Notes: a model not told the origin generated them from the letters alone. Counted from the stretch's first letter, positions 1-11,483 are shown. The stretch: 64,000 nucleotides of DNA from Rosellinia necatrix (GCA_021209875.1 JAGYVD010000005.1:186001-250000), one strand, 5' to 3'. Numbers and translations are program-made.

Positions 1-492
1 ATGAGAGTGCATGGCTTGAGCTCGATCCCGGGGCTTTCCCTTTAGCACTCGAGGACTCGGGGGTGGCGTTGGCTATTTCTTGCCCACGCATTTGGATGAT
101 TCTTTACAGCGTGGCTAGGAAGAGGGCGGGTCTGGTCGTTTTGCGAGATGCGTCGTCAGAATCGGCACTTATTTGTTAAAGCACGCCTCTGCTGCGGAGT
201 GCTTTATACTTGATGTTGCGCGTCGCGTGGATGTTGGATCTGTGTAGATGTTTGCTGAAGAATAGGGAGAAGTAGAAGGTGAGGTTGCCCGTTCCACTAA
301 TCTACGTTGGTTGGTATGCGGGTGGCGTCGATCCCCATGCTGAACCCCACTCAGGTAGGTACCTAGGTACTTATCCAACCAACCAACCAATCAATCAATC
401 AACCAACCAACCAACCAACCAACCAACCAACCCATTCACTCATCGATCGCAACGGAACAACCGCCAAGGCAGACACAACATTTATATCGAGG
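1..492. other. Intergenic, upstream of FHA-pseudokinase gene
   Basis: No gene is recognisable. The stretch holds a copy of the dispersed CCTAGGTA-type motif around 352-370 and a (CAAC)n/(CAAT)n tetranucleotide array directly before the first gene. It is probably promoter and 5' leader of the gene at 493. Confidence 0.5.
375..432. repeat. CAAC/CAAT tetranucleotide microsatellite
   Basis: About fourteen copies of a four-base unit (CAAC, with three CAAT variants) run almost without interruption some 60 bases before the ATG of the next gene. It probably lies in its 5' leader and should be length-polymorphic. Confidence 0.9.
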
Positions 493-2235
493 ATGGAAGC
501 GAGTCAAAAGGAAGGTCGACAACATGAGGAGTCACAGAAACAGATAGCGGGCAGCAGCGAAAACCAGGCCTCGCCAAAAACGTTGCACTTTGCGACCTTT
601 GAGCCTGGAAGTACGTCGGCCGTTCACCTGCTTGAGACGGTTAAAATCACGGCCTCGCCCGACCACTACTTATCTCAGTGCCTTGTCAACGACGACGAGC
701 ACCTTCTCTATTTGCTCTCCCTGCACCCCGTGGCCGGCGCCGAGGCAGCTCCCGCCGTGGTTCGCCTGGGAACATGGCGGATCGGAGCCGGTCCAACGGC
801 CCAACTGCGGGAGAAAGGCGTGCCGTGCTGCGAGGTGGATCTGCTCATCTGCCCTCCGGGCCGTAGCGCAGGGTCCAGAGTGGCCCGTCAGTCCATCGGC
901 AGTGTTCACGCCATACTGCAGATCCACGCTGCATCCGGAGCCCTGCTGCTACGCAGCGCCTGCAAGAAGCCCATCATCTACATGAGGGGACAGACAGACG
1001 GCAGGCATCTCACGCTCCACGGCGGTCATTCCTGCCTCCTTTTTCGTCAACACAATCACCTTCGCTTTGGAGACTACGAATTCGTCCTGAGCTTCAGTTT
1101 AGATACCCCGAAGGATCGTGACGACTTTAGGGCGCAGCGCGACAGTCTTCTCCTGCATAGCCACGGACAGTGGCCATCGCAACATCTCGACTTGGTTCCA
1201 TCGTCATCTCATACGATCAGTTCCGACGTGAGCATTCATCGCATGCTTTCCCGGGATACTGGGCGCTATAAATACAGCGGAATCCGTTTACATACCGGCG
1301 AACCCGTCCTCCTAAGACGAATACACTGTAACCCAGGTACACAGCGTCAGGTGCAGGACGAGTTGCGCATGACCGCTATGTTCGACACTGCAGATTGCTC
1401 TGGTGTGTTGAGTATGCTTGGTAAAGCCTGGTGTGAGCACGGAATCTCGCCGCCATGCCAGATCGAAAGTGAGACCCCTGCCGAAGACGTCTACTATGCT
1501 TCGCAACTCGCAGAATATCACTTTTTATCCATGCCCTGGTCTAAGTTAGGGATGGGATTAGATTCCAGACTTGGCTACTTCCACCAAACACTAAAAGGCC
1601 TTGGTGAGCTGCATAACAAGGGACTCATACACGGCCAACTTAGGCCGGAATCGCTGGTGCTAGTGCCTACGCAAGAGAACCCTCAGGAAGGCAGCATGAA
1701 TTGGGAGATTCCACCTTTAAGTCATGACCTCGCACTCCCACCATATCCACCAATGACAGCCGCGGTATCCGACTTGCACTGGACTAAGGCAAGTCTCTAT
1801 CGTGATGACAAGCCTGACAGCGCCGGTGCCTGGGTCGCGCCGGAAGTCTGGACAAGCTCCGCCGAGGCACCGTACACGAACAAGGCCGATATTTGGGGCC
1901 TGGCTATGTCCTGGTTGCCCACATTTGTACAAATACCAGCAGACGTCAAAATGACTCGAGCGAATTTCGGGAAGATTCAAGCTACCGTAGGGAGTGTTCT
2001 CAAGAAGGGTCATATTACGAAACCATTTTGTAATCTCGTTTTGTCCATGTTAGCATGGGATCCAGACGATCGACCCAGCGTTCAGGATATTCTAGCCAAC
2101 GAAGTTTGGATGGACCTCCAAAGAAGGAAAGAATCCGAACAGGAGATGGCGAGAATGGAAAGAGAGAAAAGATTTCAAGATCCCGGCCCTAATGCAAAGA
2201 AGGTGAGATTACTCTCGCCAGAAGCCGAAGAATAG
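493..2235 (+). CDS. FHA domain plus protein pseudokinase
   Basis: Single-exon gene of 580 residues; the start is the first ATG of the open frame. Residues about 90-200 look like an FHA phosphothreonine-binding fold, with an RxSxxxxH-like signature around 132-139 and alternating beta-type hydrophobic stretches. Residues about 257-555 have a protein-kinase layout: an alphaC-like stretch near 285-295, a catalytic-loop equivalent HGQLRPES at 380-387, an APE-type motif VAPEVW near 448-453 and ADIWGLAMSW at 465-474. The usual catalytic Asp of HRD is Gln, the VAIK lysine is replaced by Arg (LLRRI), and no DFG is visible. The kinase part is therefore probably inactive and acts as a binding module. 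FHA-kinase pairing resembles Rad53/Chk2-type kinases, but orthology is not shown. The C-terminal 50 residues are charged and Arg/Glu-rich. Two further kinase-fold genes follow downstream. Confidence 0.75.
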   Translation: MEASQKEGRQHEESQKQIAGSSENQASPKTLHFATFEPGSTSAVHLLETVKITASPDHYLSQCLVNDDEHLLYLLSLHPVAGAEAAPAVVRLGTWRIGAGPTAQLREKGVPCCEVDLLICPPGRSAGSRVARQSIGSVHAILQIHAASGALLLRSACKKPIIYMRGQTDGRHLTLHGGHSCLLFRQHNHLRFGDYEFVLSFSLDTPKDRDDFRAQRDSLLLHSHGQWPSQHLDLVPSSSHTISSDVSIHRMLSRDTGRYKYSGIRLHTGEPVLLRRIHCNPGTQRQVQDELRMTAMFDTADCSGVLSMLGKAWCEHGISPPCQIESETPAEDVYYASQLAEYHFLSMPWSKLGMGLDSRLGYFHQTLKGLGELHNKGLIHGQLRPESLVLVPTQENPQEGSMNWEIPPLSHDLALPPYPPMTAAVSDLHWTKASLYRDDKPDSAGAWVAPEVWTSSAEAPYTNKADIWGLAMSWLPTFVQIPADVKMTRANFGKIQATVGSVLKKGHITKPFCNLVLSMLAWDPDDRPSVQDILANEVWMDLQRRKESEQEMARMEREKRFQDPGPNAKKVRLLSPEAEE

Positions 2236-3738
2236 TAGAGGCTCCCCAAGAGGGCTTCGTGAGGTAAGGACCATGTGAAGGTCTCCGGCCTGTGAGGGCA
2301 CAGGTGGTATGAGGGACTCCAATTTCGGATACTAGAATGTCCAGTCTTGGAAGCTTCCATGCCAACACTTCAACATTTGTATGCAAAAAAAAAATCCGCG
2401 GCTGGGGACAGGCTCGGTTTCCGCGGACCAGAAAACACTTGAATGCCTATGGCCCTCTAACAAAAGGGCTTATCCTGCGGACTCCTTCACCACTGATCCA
2501 TTAGCCCCTAGTGGGAACGTCTATTGAAAAGCCACACTTTCGTTGACTTTTATAACCTTTCTCATAGGCCCCTACTCTCCACTAACTTAAGTACCTGCCT
2601 AGGTACCAACTAACTATAGCTAGGACCAAGAAGATAAGGATTATCAAAAATTCAATATTTCCGATCAACGCCGAGCGAGGAGTCTATAAATTGGAATGTC
2701 TGCCTGCCCTTGATTTTCTTTGATTACTATTACAACAACCAAACACCTCCCACATCCTTGGAGAGTAATATAACATCCTGACGAGGGCTCTTCTCAAAGT
2801 CAGTATTCACACGTGGTTCGAGAATAAGGCGAATCCCGCTACTGGTGGGCGTAACAACCAATACCGGTATAACGTCGGTTAGCGTAGGGGGCTGTCACTC
2901 GTTGATCCGGGTCATAAAGAGCGTGAAATCATGCAATAGCCTGTTGTTTGTGTTGCTATCAGGACTACCCGCTCGGCATTCGTTGAGTTTTAACTCGCCT
3001 GATAAGGTCAGGAAACAGCCGTCGTATGTGTCTGGCGTACACCATGATAGCATGATAGAAGGCTGAGCTCCTTGCTCTGCCTGAACTAGTTTGGCTGGCA
3101 TGGGAAGCGATCAAAGGCAGGATCTGTCGCGGACTAAGGCTACGTACCTCGTCGGGGGCCAAGAGAATGCAGTGCAACGTAGGTGGTGACGTTACCAGTG
3201 CTCGCTTAGGAAGAGCTCTTTTCATGGGACAAGGAAATAGATTGTGCTCCACTTATTTACCGATTATCCCACGTGTGTATGTATCTACCGGTACCTAGGT
3301 GGTCAGTACGTACCGAACCTGCCTAACCCAGATTAGCAAGTACGTACCAACCCGACTGAACTCGACTTAATGTAGGTGCGCAAAAGCAGAAGTGTGGTCG
3401 GTGATGAATTAGGTATGCGTGTTTGGCGCTTTCCTTGATGAGGATGGATTTATAGAAAACTGCATGGCATGTAACTAGCTGGTACCACACTTGACCTCAA
3501 AGATGGGTTTTACCATGACGTTTTCAAACGGGACACTAACCTGAGCCCACGCCGCTTTTAGCCTGAGTTGGGCCCCCCACTTTTGCTTGAGTAGTGTACA
3601 GTTGCATAATTCTAAGCTATAATTTCAACTTGAAAACGGAAGTAGCTGGCTACCTACTTGGTACCTACCTACCCATTCCCAATTAATTGTTTTTGTTGAC
3701 GGACTTCCTGGGAAATTGGTCCTAGCGACCGTGTTAGC
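2236..3738. other. Intergenic, no gene seen
   Basis: This is the shared 3' side of the genes at 493 (+) and 3739 (-). Only short unsupported frames occur. Copies of the CCTAGGTACC motif lie near 2591-2610, 3281-3300 and 3651-3670. Confidence 0.5.
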
Positions 3739-4832
3739 CTAGGTGACTAAGTCTTTCTCTCCAAACCACGCCCTCAGCTGTTTCGCCCTGCTCTCTGACA
3801 CCAAAACCTCTTCAGATGGTGATCCATCAGCGTTACGCCGGAATAATAACCGGAGAATTGCGCCGATCTGTCCTGCAGCTTCGGCCAGACCCTGTATTCT
3901 GGCCCGGCGCTCCTCCCCGTCGATCCCAGAGGCAGCCCAAAACTCGTCCCAGAAGATATCTTGCAGTAGTATTTTGCATGCGTAGTCATGCCAGCCGTCT
4001 CGGGTCGCAAATCCTGTGGTTAAGAAGAGGATATCTAAATCCATTCCGAAGGGCATAATCGTCGCTAGAGACCAATCGACGATACCTGTGATTTCGAAAG
4101 TGCCTTCATCGATTAGAATATTCGTTACTGAGAAGTCGCCATGCGTAAGGACTTGTGGGTAATCTTGATGAAAGAGCAAGGGAAGATTCCCGACAAGCTT
4201 AGACACCAACGAGCTCGGTAGGACAGACGACGGTATTTCCCCCTCTAAACAGGCGAGCCTCCTACGGATTCCTTCTTGTTTCTCTGCTTGGGCTTGGCGG
4301 TCAACCGGCCGAGGGCTAGACCGACATCGTGCAAAGTACCTTGAAGATATAAGCATGGTGACCTCTAAATAGTTACCGGCTAATATAGGATTTACCGAGC
4401 CAAGTGTCGAATAAAGACCTTGTGCTTAGCTTCTTCGTCGGAATTCATTTCCACCTGAAAAGCCAGGACTTCAATGCAGGCTGAGCCTCGCAGGTACGGC
4501 ATGGAGTAGATGGATAGCGGCGGATTGGCTCCCATCACGTTGCCGTGACAGGTCGACTCCGGCACAAGGTCGCCGTGGATCTCCTTCGCCAACTTCACCG
4601 TCTCTTCGTCGAGTATGGCCTCTGGTTCTCTGAAGGATACAATAAGATCTTGTAGCCCAGGGCGCCCATTGCAGATGACAGTGTAGCTCATTGAGCCTGG
4701 GCTGTCTACAGGGTTGACCGTCAATGCTCCAGAAACGGATTGTGCAATCTCGTCACATTGCATCTGCGTCGGCGATTTGCGGCCGCCAAAGAAGCGGTCG
4801 GTTGCCTCTTGGGCCCAAGAAGACTGGGTCAT
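3739..4832 (-). CDS. Aminoglycoside phosphotransferase (APH)-like protein
   Basis: Two-exon gene: complement of 4396-4832 and 3739-4339, with a 56-nt intron (GTAAAT...CAAG). Joining keeps frame across ...HLA|R|YFAR... and gives 345 residues. The start is the first true ATG; the open frame extends 11 codons upstream but only from a TTG. The APH/choline-kinase catalytic loop HGDFSVTN lies near residue 212 and the metal-binding segment GIVDWSLA near 231-238, both intact, so a small-molecule or protein kinase activity is plausible. Fungal members of this family are numerous and their substrates are mostly unknown; antibiotic resistance should not be assumed. The N-terminal lobe is less recognisable. 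It sits between two other kinase-fold genes. Confidence 0.78.
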
Positions 4833-5651
4833 TATCGAAAGTATGGTTTCCTTGGACCGTGCCAACAGCAGATGTTAAAGCGTTAAAGGACGTTGACTGT
4901 GGCGAAGGGAAGTCGTAGTTTTTGGTGAGCGGGGTATTTGCAATTGCCTCTAGCTGTCTGCCTAGTGCAGCGGACTAACAACAACTACAACAACAACAAC
5001 TCCTAATATGCGTTGGGTCAGTCAGTAGCCCTCATTTTAGTCAATATTGATGGAAGAAGGGGCTACCTTTTCATCTGCCGTATACAATTGGGTCTCCACG
5101 GTAGTCTCCGCCAACGTTTCTAGAGCGCTAAATCCATCACCGAGATGGAATGCAGATCCTGCTCTGCAGGCCGAGGACAGATACTGAGCTCCTAGTTGGG
5201 CTACAGAGCACTCTGATGTTAGACACTAGGGATGTTCTCGGGCTTGAGTCCACATGAATGACCACGGATGGGGTTATTTCTTGTAATAGCGGCGACGTGT
5301 ATGCTCCCAAGAACACGCACGGAGTCTCCCAAGACACGAGGCCTCTTCTGACTTTAGAAGCATTGAGAGTAACTCTACTTCAGAAAGGAATCATCGTCTA
5401 GCATTTTAAACGCCCACCCCTTTCAATAATTTGGGCGGCCTGTGGTTAATTGCGATAGCGGCGGTAAAAAATATTAGGGTGAGTCGCCTCTTGTATGGGA
5501 TTACAGATACGTGAACCTCTACTTTAGTCTCCGACTCTTGCTATATCATCATATAGAAAGAAACAACGTTTCTTCACAGTGGAATTCGGCCCTCAGTATC
5601 TAGCCGTGGGAAGCTACGGGTCGCTAGCCTCGAAATGTAAAGCAAAGCTAT
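4833..5651. other. Intergenic, no gene seen
   Basis: The stretch contains a short (CAA)n run at about 4979-5001. Upstream of the APH-like gene no convincing extra exon was found, but one cannot be excluded around 4866-4960. Confidence 0.45.
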
Positions 5652-6449
5652 TTAATCCTCGAACGTTGGGTTATCTAGCCACGTACGAACCTTAGTGAGA
5701 GCTGAAGTGTCGTGTCGCGTCTCCGATGTCGTATAGTCCTTCATCTCGCAATCGATCCAACCTTTGGTGCCACGGCTAGTCGACAACTTGTCGCCAATCC
5801 TACGAGTCGAGCCAAAGTCGATTAGAATAGGTCTTCCGTCCTTTGTTACAAGAATGTTTGTCGGGTTGAGGTCGTTATGGGCCCAGCCAAGCGAGTGTAA
5901 ATGATGAATTGCCGACTCTAGTGATTCCATGAAGAGCCCTTTATCTTGGATGATGTGGCCGCTCTTTAGGTAGCTGTCCAAGTCATAGGGGTGTCGTTCA
6001 AGCACAAGTCCGGTGAGATAGCCCCGTCGCACATGGCAGCCATAGTATCTGACGATGTTTGGGTGAGGCCGGCTCCCCAGCACTTCCATGGCTTCTGCCT
6101 CTTCAATCAACCCCTGAGAGAGGAGATGCACGACGTTGTGCTTTGAGAAGATGTCGTATAGCGCTAGCCTGGGACGCTTGATGAAAACGTCTGGCGGGAG
6201 TTCCTCGGGGGCCATCGTCAGAGTGAGGCCTCGAGACCACTGGGGGAAAATTACGTCGTCGGGAATTCGAGCAAGGGAGTCCGTAGCACGCTGAAATGAG
6301 ATGTCCGCCTTTGGTTTGTTCAACTGGCCGTAGTATATCATGTCGTCTTCCACCTTTGCGAACATGGTATATTGGAAGTCTCCGGTGTCCTCGTCGACTT
6401 CCTCAGACACCCAAAGCAATTCTTCCCAACTGGTAATTTGTGGCGCCAT
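5652..6449 (-). CDS. Small protein kinase domain protein
   Basis: Single exon, 265 residues from the first ATG; the frame is open 24 codons further, but only from a TTG. It carries a recognisable kinase core: a VAIK-type lysine in DVFIKRP near residue 91, an alphaC Glu region, a hinge (LVLERHPYDLDSYL), the catalytic loop HNDLNPTN at about 191-198 and DFGS near 211. The HND and DFG aspartates are present, so catalysis is possible. The lobe after DFG is short, about 50 residues, and the APE motif is degenerate (GWIDCEM). It is about two thirds the size of a normal kinase domain. This form is common among expanded, poorly characterised kinase families of Sordariomycetes; the substrate is unknown. 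Confidence 0.75.
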   Translation of the reverse strand: MAPQITSWEELLWVSEEVDEDTGDFQYTMFAKVEDDMIYYGQLNKPKADISFQRATDSLARIPDDVIFPQWSRGLTLTMAPEELPPDVFIKRPRLALYDIFSKHNVVHLLSQGLIEEAEAMEVLGSRPHPNIVRYYGCHVRRGYLTGLVLERHPYDLDSYLKSGHIIQDKGLFMESLESAIHHLHSLGWAHNDLNPTNILVTKDGRPILIDFGSTRRIGDKLSTSRGTKGWIDCEMKDYTTSETRHDTSALTKVRTWLDNPTFED

Positions 6450-8743
6450 GGAAGAACGAAACAGCGATGGAATTAGGTGGTCTGGTGGCAGCCGGTGGTC
6501 AACGAAGCCACCCACGCGCAATTAGATAGTTAGGTGATGATCTGTTAGCGCGAGAACAATCCCCCAAAGCGTGCCAATTTCCACAGCCTACAGGCAGTGG
6601 GCTCTACACTAGATAGCAAGTCTACTACGTAGGATACGGATCGCTATTCCCGGTGCCTTTAGATAGTGATGATTGGAAGTTACAGGTATGGTTAAACTGT
6701 CACCGAACAGTGCCTAGGTAGGTATCCGACCGTCTGCAATCACTTTTAGTTATACTCATACCGTCACGGTCGTACTGTGACATGTCACATTTACTGTACT
6801 CCGTTTTGAAACGCGTTGGATACCTAACGCATAGAGGTGCATACATGATGGTTCCTGCTGCTCAGTCAGGTGACTGACTGGGAATAGGGCGAGTTGAGCC
6901 TGAGCAAAGCGGCGTCTACGCTAGACCTCATTTGCTTGTTGGCACGGAAAGTTGTGCATACTAGTGTACATACCTACCTACTGTAGCGCAGTTGTGTAGT
7001 AAAACCCATAACTGACTAACCAAATGAAAAAGGGGGGTGGGCAGGAAGGTAACAGGTTGGAATCTCGGACATGTTATCCAGAGATGGGAATGTGGTCCGA
7101 ATGAGGGGCTTGGAAGTTTTGCGCCTGCATTAATTGCTCTGGATGTTGTTGCTGTTTTACTTAATCCGCTCGAGCCCTGGGAGGTACCCTGAGCGACCCT
7201 GAGTACATTAAGTACTTAAGGTTAGTTTGCGTCGTCTATTCTACCTCGCATTTGGGACGCTGGATGTGCCTGCGTGGATTGCTGCTAATGCTGCCTACCA
7301 TCGACTTAACCTACATGGGAAGTGGAGGCAGCCTATACCCATCTAGGTAGTTAAAGGCTGAAACCCACCGTCACAATCGGGAATGGGACATCGAGGTACC
7401 GTAGCTTCCATTCCGCCCCTACAGCGAACTAACTTGGGAGGCTCCATGGCCCTCCTTCCTACTGGTACCTCACCTTGCCTTGCCTTGCCTTGGGAGATTA
7501 ATTAGTGCCAATCGTGGTGTGCTGGAACTTAGTGCACTGGGAGTCTGGGACTTAGTGCCCCTCCACGCTTCCTTCGACCTTCGACCTTGGACTCTCGACA
7601 ACCGAACAACTTTGCTCAACCATCTTCGGCTTTCGTTCCGTTGGCGCCGGACCGGCTTTCCCTACCCACGCGACAGTCTCGCTCAGCACATAAGTTGCAT
7701 ACCCAGACACCGCCAGCCCTCTGAAGACGGCTCGAGCCGTCTGCGGCCAATTTACGGACCTACTGTGCCGCCCAGCTACCTACCCTCTTTCGTTGCCACC
7801 GCCTCCAACTTTCCGACCCGGCCGTTTTTGCATCGAACGTCTACCTTGTCTCTCCCAGGTCTGGCGGTCCACCTTTGGGGCTTCCAGATATCAAGCCAAG
7901 AACCAGATCAGAAACCAGAAACCCGCCAAGTTGTAACGGCGACCGAGGTAAGTCACATGCAAACGATAGCGTTTGGCCCGGCCAGTACTTCAGAGGAGCT
8001 ATGCTGATCCGATGTAACTCGGACTAGATTGGATAAACCCCCTATCGTATCGCATCGCATCGCACCGCGCCGCATCGCACCGTATCGTATTGTATCGCAT
8101 CGTATCGTATCGTACCTATCGTATCGTATCGCATCATATCGCATCGCATCATATCGCATCGTGTCGCATCGTATTACATCGCGTCAATACCATATCGCGT
8201 CGCGTCCGCTTCCCTCTAGCTTATCCAATTATCGAAACGAGCCGCCACCGACCGCCGGCTTCTAATTCGCTTTCCTCTCGCAGCCCCGGGCAACTTACCT
8301 GCATCCTATTTGGGCATCCCATCAAGACTGCTCCTTTTGCGTCTGGTATACGCTTAGTGGAACTCCTGATTCGTTGCGGCTGTGCCACTTTTTCCGCACA
8401 TAGCTATAGCTGCTGACTTCTTCACCTTGGCGGCCTTTGAACCACTCCCCCCTTGATCGCAAAACGTATACCTATCTATACCTATCTTTCGGCGGCCCGC
8501 TTCGTTCCCGGCCCTCTTCTTGCCAGGAAGATTCCTTGCGATCCGCCTCCGGTACACAGCACGCCTCTCTATAATTGCCATGAGTGCTTGTTCGATTATC
8601 AGCTATAGCTCTCCATAGCAAGTTACTTCATCCTCGAGATACGGGTGGTTGGGCGCCCTCTTTGAGCTGAAGTATTGGTTCTTTCTCTCCAGGTGACCGG
8701 GCGATTGACAACCAATTTTGCCTATCCGCAGCTCCCCGGCACA
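6450..8743. other. Intergenic and probable 5' leader of the RasGEF fusion gene
   Basis: No gene is supported. The stretch holds CCTAGGTA motif copies near 6711-6725, a C/T-rich segment from about 7460 and the pentanucleotide array. A consensus donor (GAG|GTAAGT near 7948) and an acceptor (TTCTCTCCAG near 8692) could bound a roughly 740-nt 5'-UTR intron just upstream of the ATG at 8744. That is inference from splice consensus only. An open frame at 7480-8007 has no recognisable domain. Confidence 0.4.
8035..8215. repeat. Degenerate pentanucleotide (TATCG/CATCG) tandem array
   Basis: About 35 near-tandem copies of a 5-base unit, mostly TATCG, CATCG and CACCG with occasional slips, span roughly 180 bases. 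The array lies 0.5 kb before the RasGEF fusion gene, within its likely leader or 5'-UTR intron. Because 5 is not a multiple of 3, all frames read as Arg/Ser/Tyr/Ile low complexity and should not be taken as protein. Confidence 0.9.
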
Positions 8744-11483
8744 ATGGAGAGTCTCAGCATTGCCGTCATCGGCGCCAACGGGGCGGGAAAGTCCCATTTT
8801 ATACGAACAGCCATGTCTCTACCTCCCCCGCCCCAACCCCAGCCGACTACTCCTGACCCCAAACCAACAACAGCACGTGTTGTAGTTGACAATGTACCTT
8901 ACGCCGTTGCTTTGTTTGAGCTGGATCTCCAATATTTCGAATCTGAACACTACGATGGTCAATGTCGTCAGGTCAAATGGCCCAAACAAATGAACGGCAC
9001 CATTATACCTCGCGTCCACGGGGTGTTGTTTCTCTACGATGTGATGGACAGGGAGAGCATCAACTATCTGCCTGAGACTCTCAGTAAGTTATACTAGCCA
9101 TCATATGTTGTGGTCAAAAGCCCACATAGCAATCCTCACCCGGTCGTTATTAAACAATACTAAAGGCAAATAGATGCTCTCGTAAACTCGTCACTTCCAG
9201 TCGTTCTTGTGGCTACGAAATGTGACAACCCGGAACCCTCACGACAAATTGACGCAGATGCTGTTGCCGCAGCTTACAAATCATGCCTTGCCAGTTTTAA
9301 AGTAACTGTTGATAAACCAGAGACGACGCGGATAGCGTTGTTCACATTACTTAGGGCTATGATCATAGGGACACAAGGTAAGTACATATTCGGACGATGC
9401 CGTCCTGAACTAATATCACAATACTTCATCTTGCCCAGCATCCTCTCTCGATCGACTTGCCATAATAGCTCTCATCGGGCCCAATACTAAGGCGTGGTAT
9501 AGAACAAGATAACTCGGAGGTCACGGGTCTCAGGCGGCGAGCGGCCTCGGAAGTCACTCATCTCGACGCACCAATGGAATCATTATCTCGTCCCATTAGC
9601 CAACATAGCAAACATAGTCGCGCGAGCTCTGATATGTCTCTATTGCGACCTTTTCTGGCTGCTCAAGAAAATAGTGATTACCGACATTCAAGGATGCGAT
9701 TGGATCTCTTAGGTGCACAATTATCCGACGAATATGAACCTGCGCAAACCGTTCACAGCCAGCTTCGAAGTACCGGTGTTCGGCTAGATCGACAACATAT
9801 TTATTTCGAGATTGGTGATTCCGATGGGGAGTCCTTACGATACTCTGATGATATACCTCTTCTACAACGAGGCGACGAAGCTCTCTTTGACCGATCTCCG
9901 AAGAGACTTGGGCTCACCTTCAATGAACTAGTTGATCGTTTGCTAGCTCCAAAATTATCTAGAGCAGATCAGAACTTTGCGGGTGTATTCTTATGCTTAT
10001 ACCGCAAGTTTGCCACGCCCGGAGAGCTATTTACAGCCATCTCGGCACGGATAGACAGCCTCAGAGACGATAAGTCGATCAATTATCTCACAAAGACAAC
10101 AGCACAGCTACGAACTATCGAAGCCGTTGCTACATGGGTTGCAACGTACCCAAACGATTTTGCGCGACCTAGGGTTAGGGGGAAATTAGAAGAGTTTATC
10201 AGACATTTGGCAGCCGAGCCCATATTCTCCGCCGCTGCTCTCCAAATGCGCAAGACGTTGGAAACAAATGTTACTGATGACGATGATACGGGTTGGGTCA
10301 AATCCGAGGCTGAGGACACCGAGGTGGATAGCGAATCCCTAGCGAGTGCAACGAGAGAGAGTCTGAGGCACAATAACGACCTTCAGGACAGCCTAAGCAC
10401 TCTGAGTGTTGGCGACCATCACCCATCTACCACCTCTCTAGTTTCCGGCTCGATGGGGTCAAGTGGGAAGACCTATTCCTTCCAATTTCACTTATACGAA
10501 GATTACGAGCGCGAGGCGGGTACAATGACCCCTTCAGCCACACTTCCGCTGACGAAGTTTCGATATCACATCTTCATGGATATGGCGAACGAAGATATCG
10601 CGGACGAGATGACACGGATCGACTGGGTTATGTTCTCGTCAATTCGTATACGTGACCTCGTGCGGCATGTCAGTCTATCACCCGAGCAGAAGGAGAAATG
10701 CAAGGCGATGAAGAATGTGAACCGCATGATCTATCATTTCAATCATATCGCAATTTGGGTTTCTAACATGATCTTAATGCGGGACAAAGCTAAACACAGA
10801 GCGCAAATGCTCGAAAAGTTCATGCACATCGCGTTGAAGCTGAGACAGCTGAACAATTATAACGGCTTAGCCGCTGTCCTTGCCGGTATCAATGGGACTT
10901 CGATCCATCGGCTGTCCCAGACACGGGCCCTCGTCCCAACCGATGTGCAGAAGCGATTCGCCCGGCTTGTGCTCTTGATGGGTACTCAGAAGGGATATTT
11001 CGCCTATCGACTGGCGTGGGAGAATTCCCCCTTGCCGCGTATCCCGTTTATTCCCTTACATCGTAAGGATCTCGTATCCGCGGAAGAGGGCAGCATTACA
11101 TTCGTCGGGCCGCAGAGTAATCGACTGAATTGGAAGAAATTCGAAGTTCTTGGGGAAATCATTCTACCCATTATGAAGAGTCAGAGTACCCCCTACCCCA
11201 ACCTGTCTAGGCATGACGACGCCAGAGAGCTTATCTTGGACTGCTTGATGCCGACAGACGAAGATGTAAGAAAATGAGCCCCCCACTCAACCGCCAACCC
11301 TCAACCCCTCTCACACCCCTTATTCAAGCCCCTCAATCACGGATAGAAACGAACGTCAGCAGCGAGACTAACATGGGATGGCAGGATATTTACCAACGAA
11401 GCGTTCAAGTGGAGAGCACATCGGGCATTGCGGTTGACGCATCTAAGAAGAAATTCCCCTGGTTTGCCAACAAAATCTCATAA
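8744..11483 (+). CDS. Small-GTPase-like domain fused to RasGEF
   Basis: Four exons: 8744-9083, 9174-9377, 9503-11265, 11385-11483; 801 residues. Introns are 90, 125 and 119 nt; the last two have TACTAAG and GACTAAC branch sites, and all joins keep frame. Residues 1-180 form a Ras/Rab-like GTPase domain with P-loop GANGAGKS at 10-17 and a TKCD motif in place of NKxD. The switch II DxxG is not evident, and a proline-rich insert follows the P-loop, so nucleotide hydrolysis is doubtful. A RasGEF_N module lies around 320-430 (LTFNELVDRLL...). The catalytic Cdc25-type RasGEF domain covers about 533-760 and includes the helical-hairpin region NHIAIWVSNMIL and the LRQLNNYNGL segment. The family role is to exchange GDP for GTP on Ras-type proteins at membranes. 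Single polypeptides combining both parts occur in filamentous fungi; whether the N-terminal part regulates the GEF is unknown. Confidence 0.85.

Noticed and set aside
375..432. Could the CAAC array be a CRISPR or telomere-like repeat?
   Set aside because: Unit is only 4 nt without spacers and differs from TTAGGG; it is a plain microsatellite.
3739..4865. Antibiotic-resistance gene reading of the APH-like protein
   Set aside because: The fold is shared by many fungal metabolic and unknown kinases; nothing points to drug modification.
7480..8007. 175-residue frame upstream of the RasGEF fusion
   Set aside because: No recognisable domain, and it contains a consensus splice donor; more likely transcript leader.
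8029..8416. Ser/Tyr/Arg/Ile-rich frames in several phases
   Set aside because: Pentanucleotide array leaves several frames open at once; not protein evidence.
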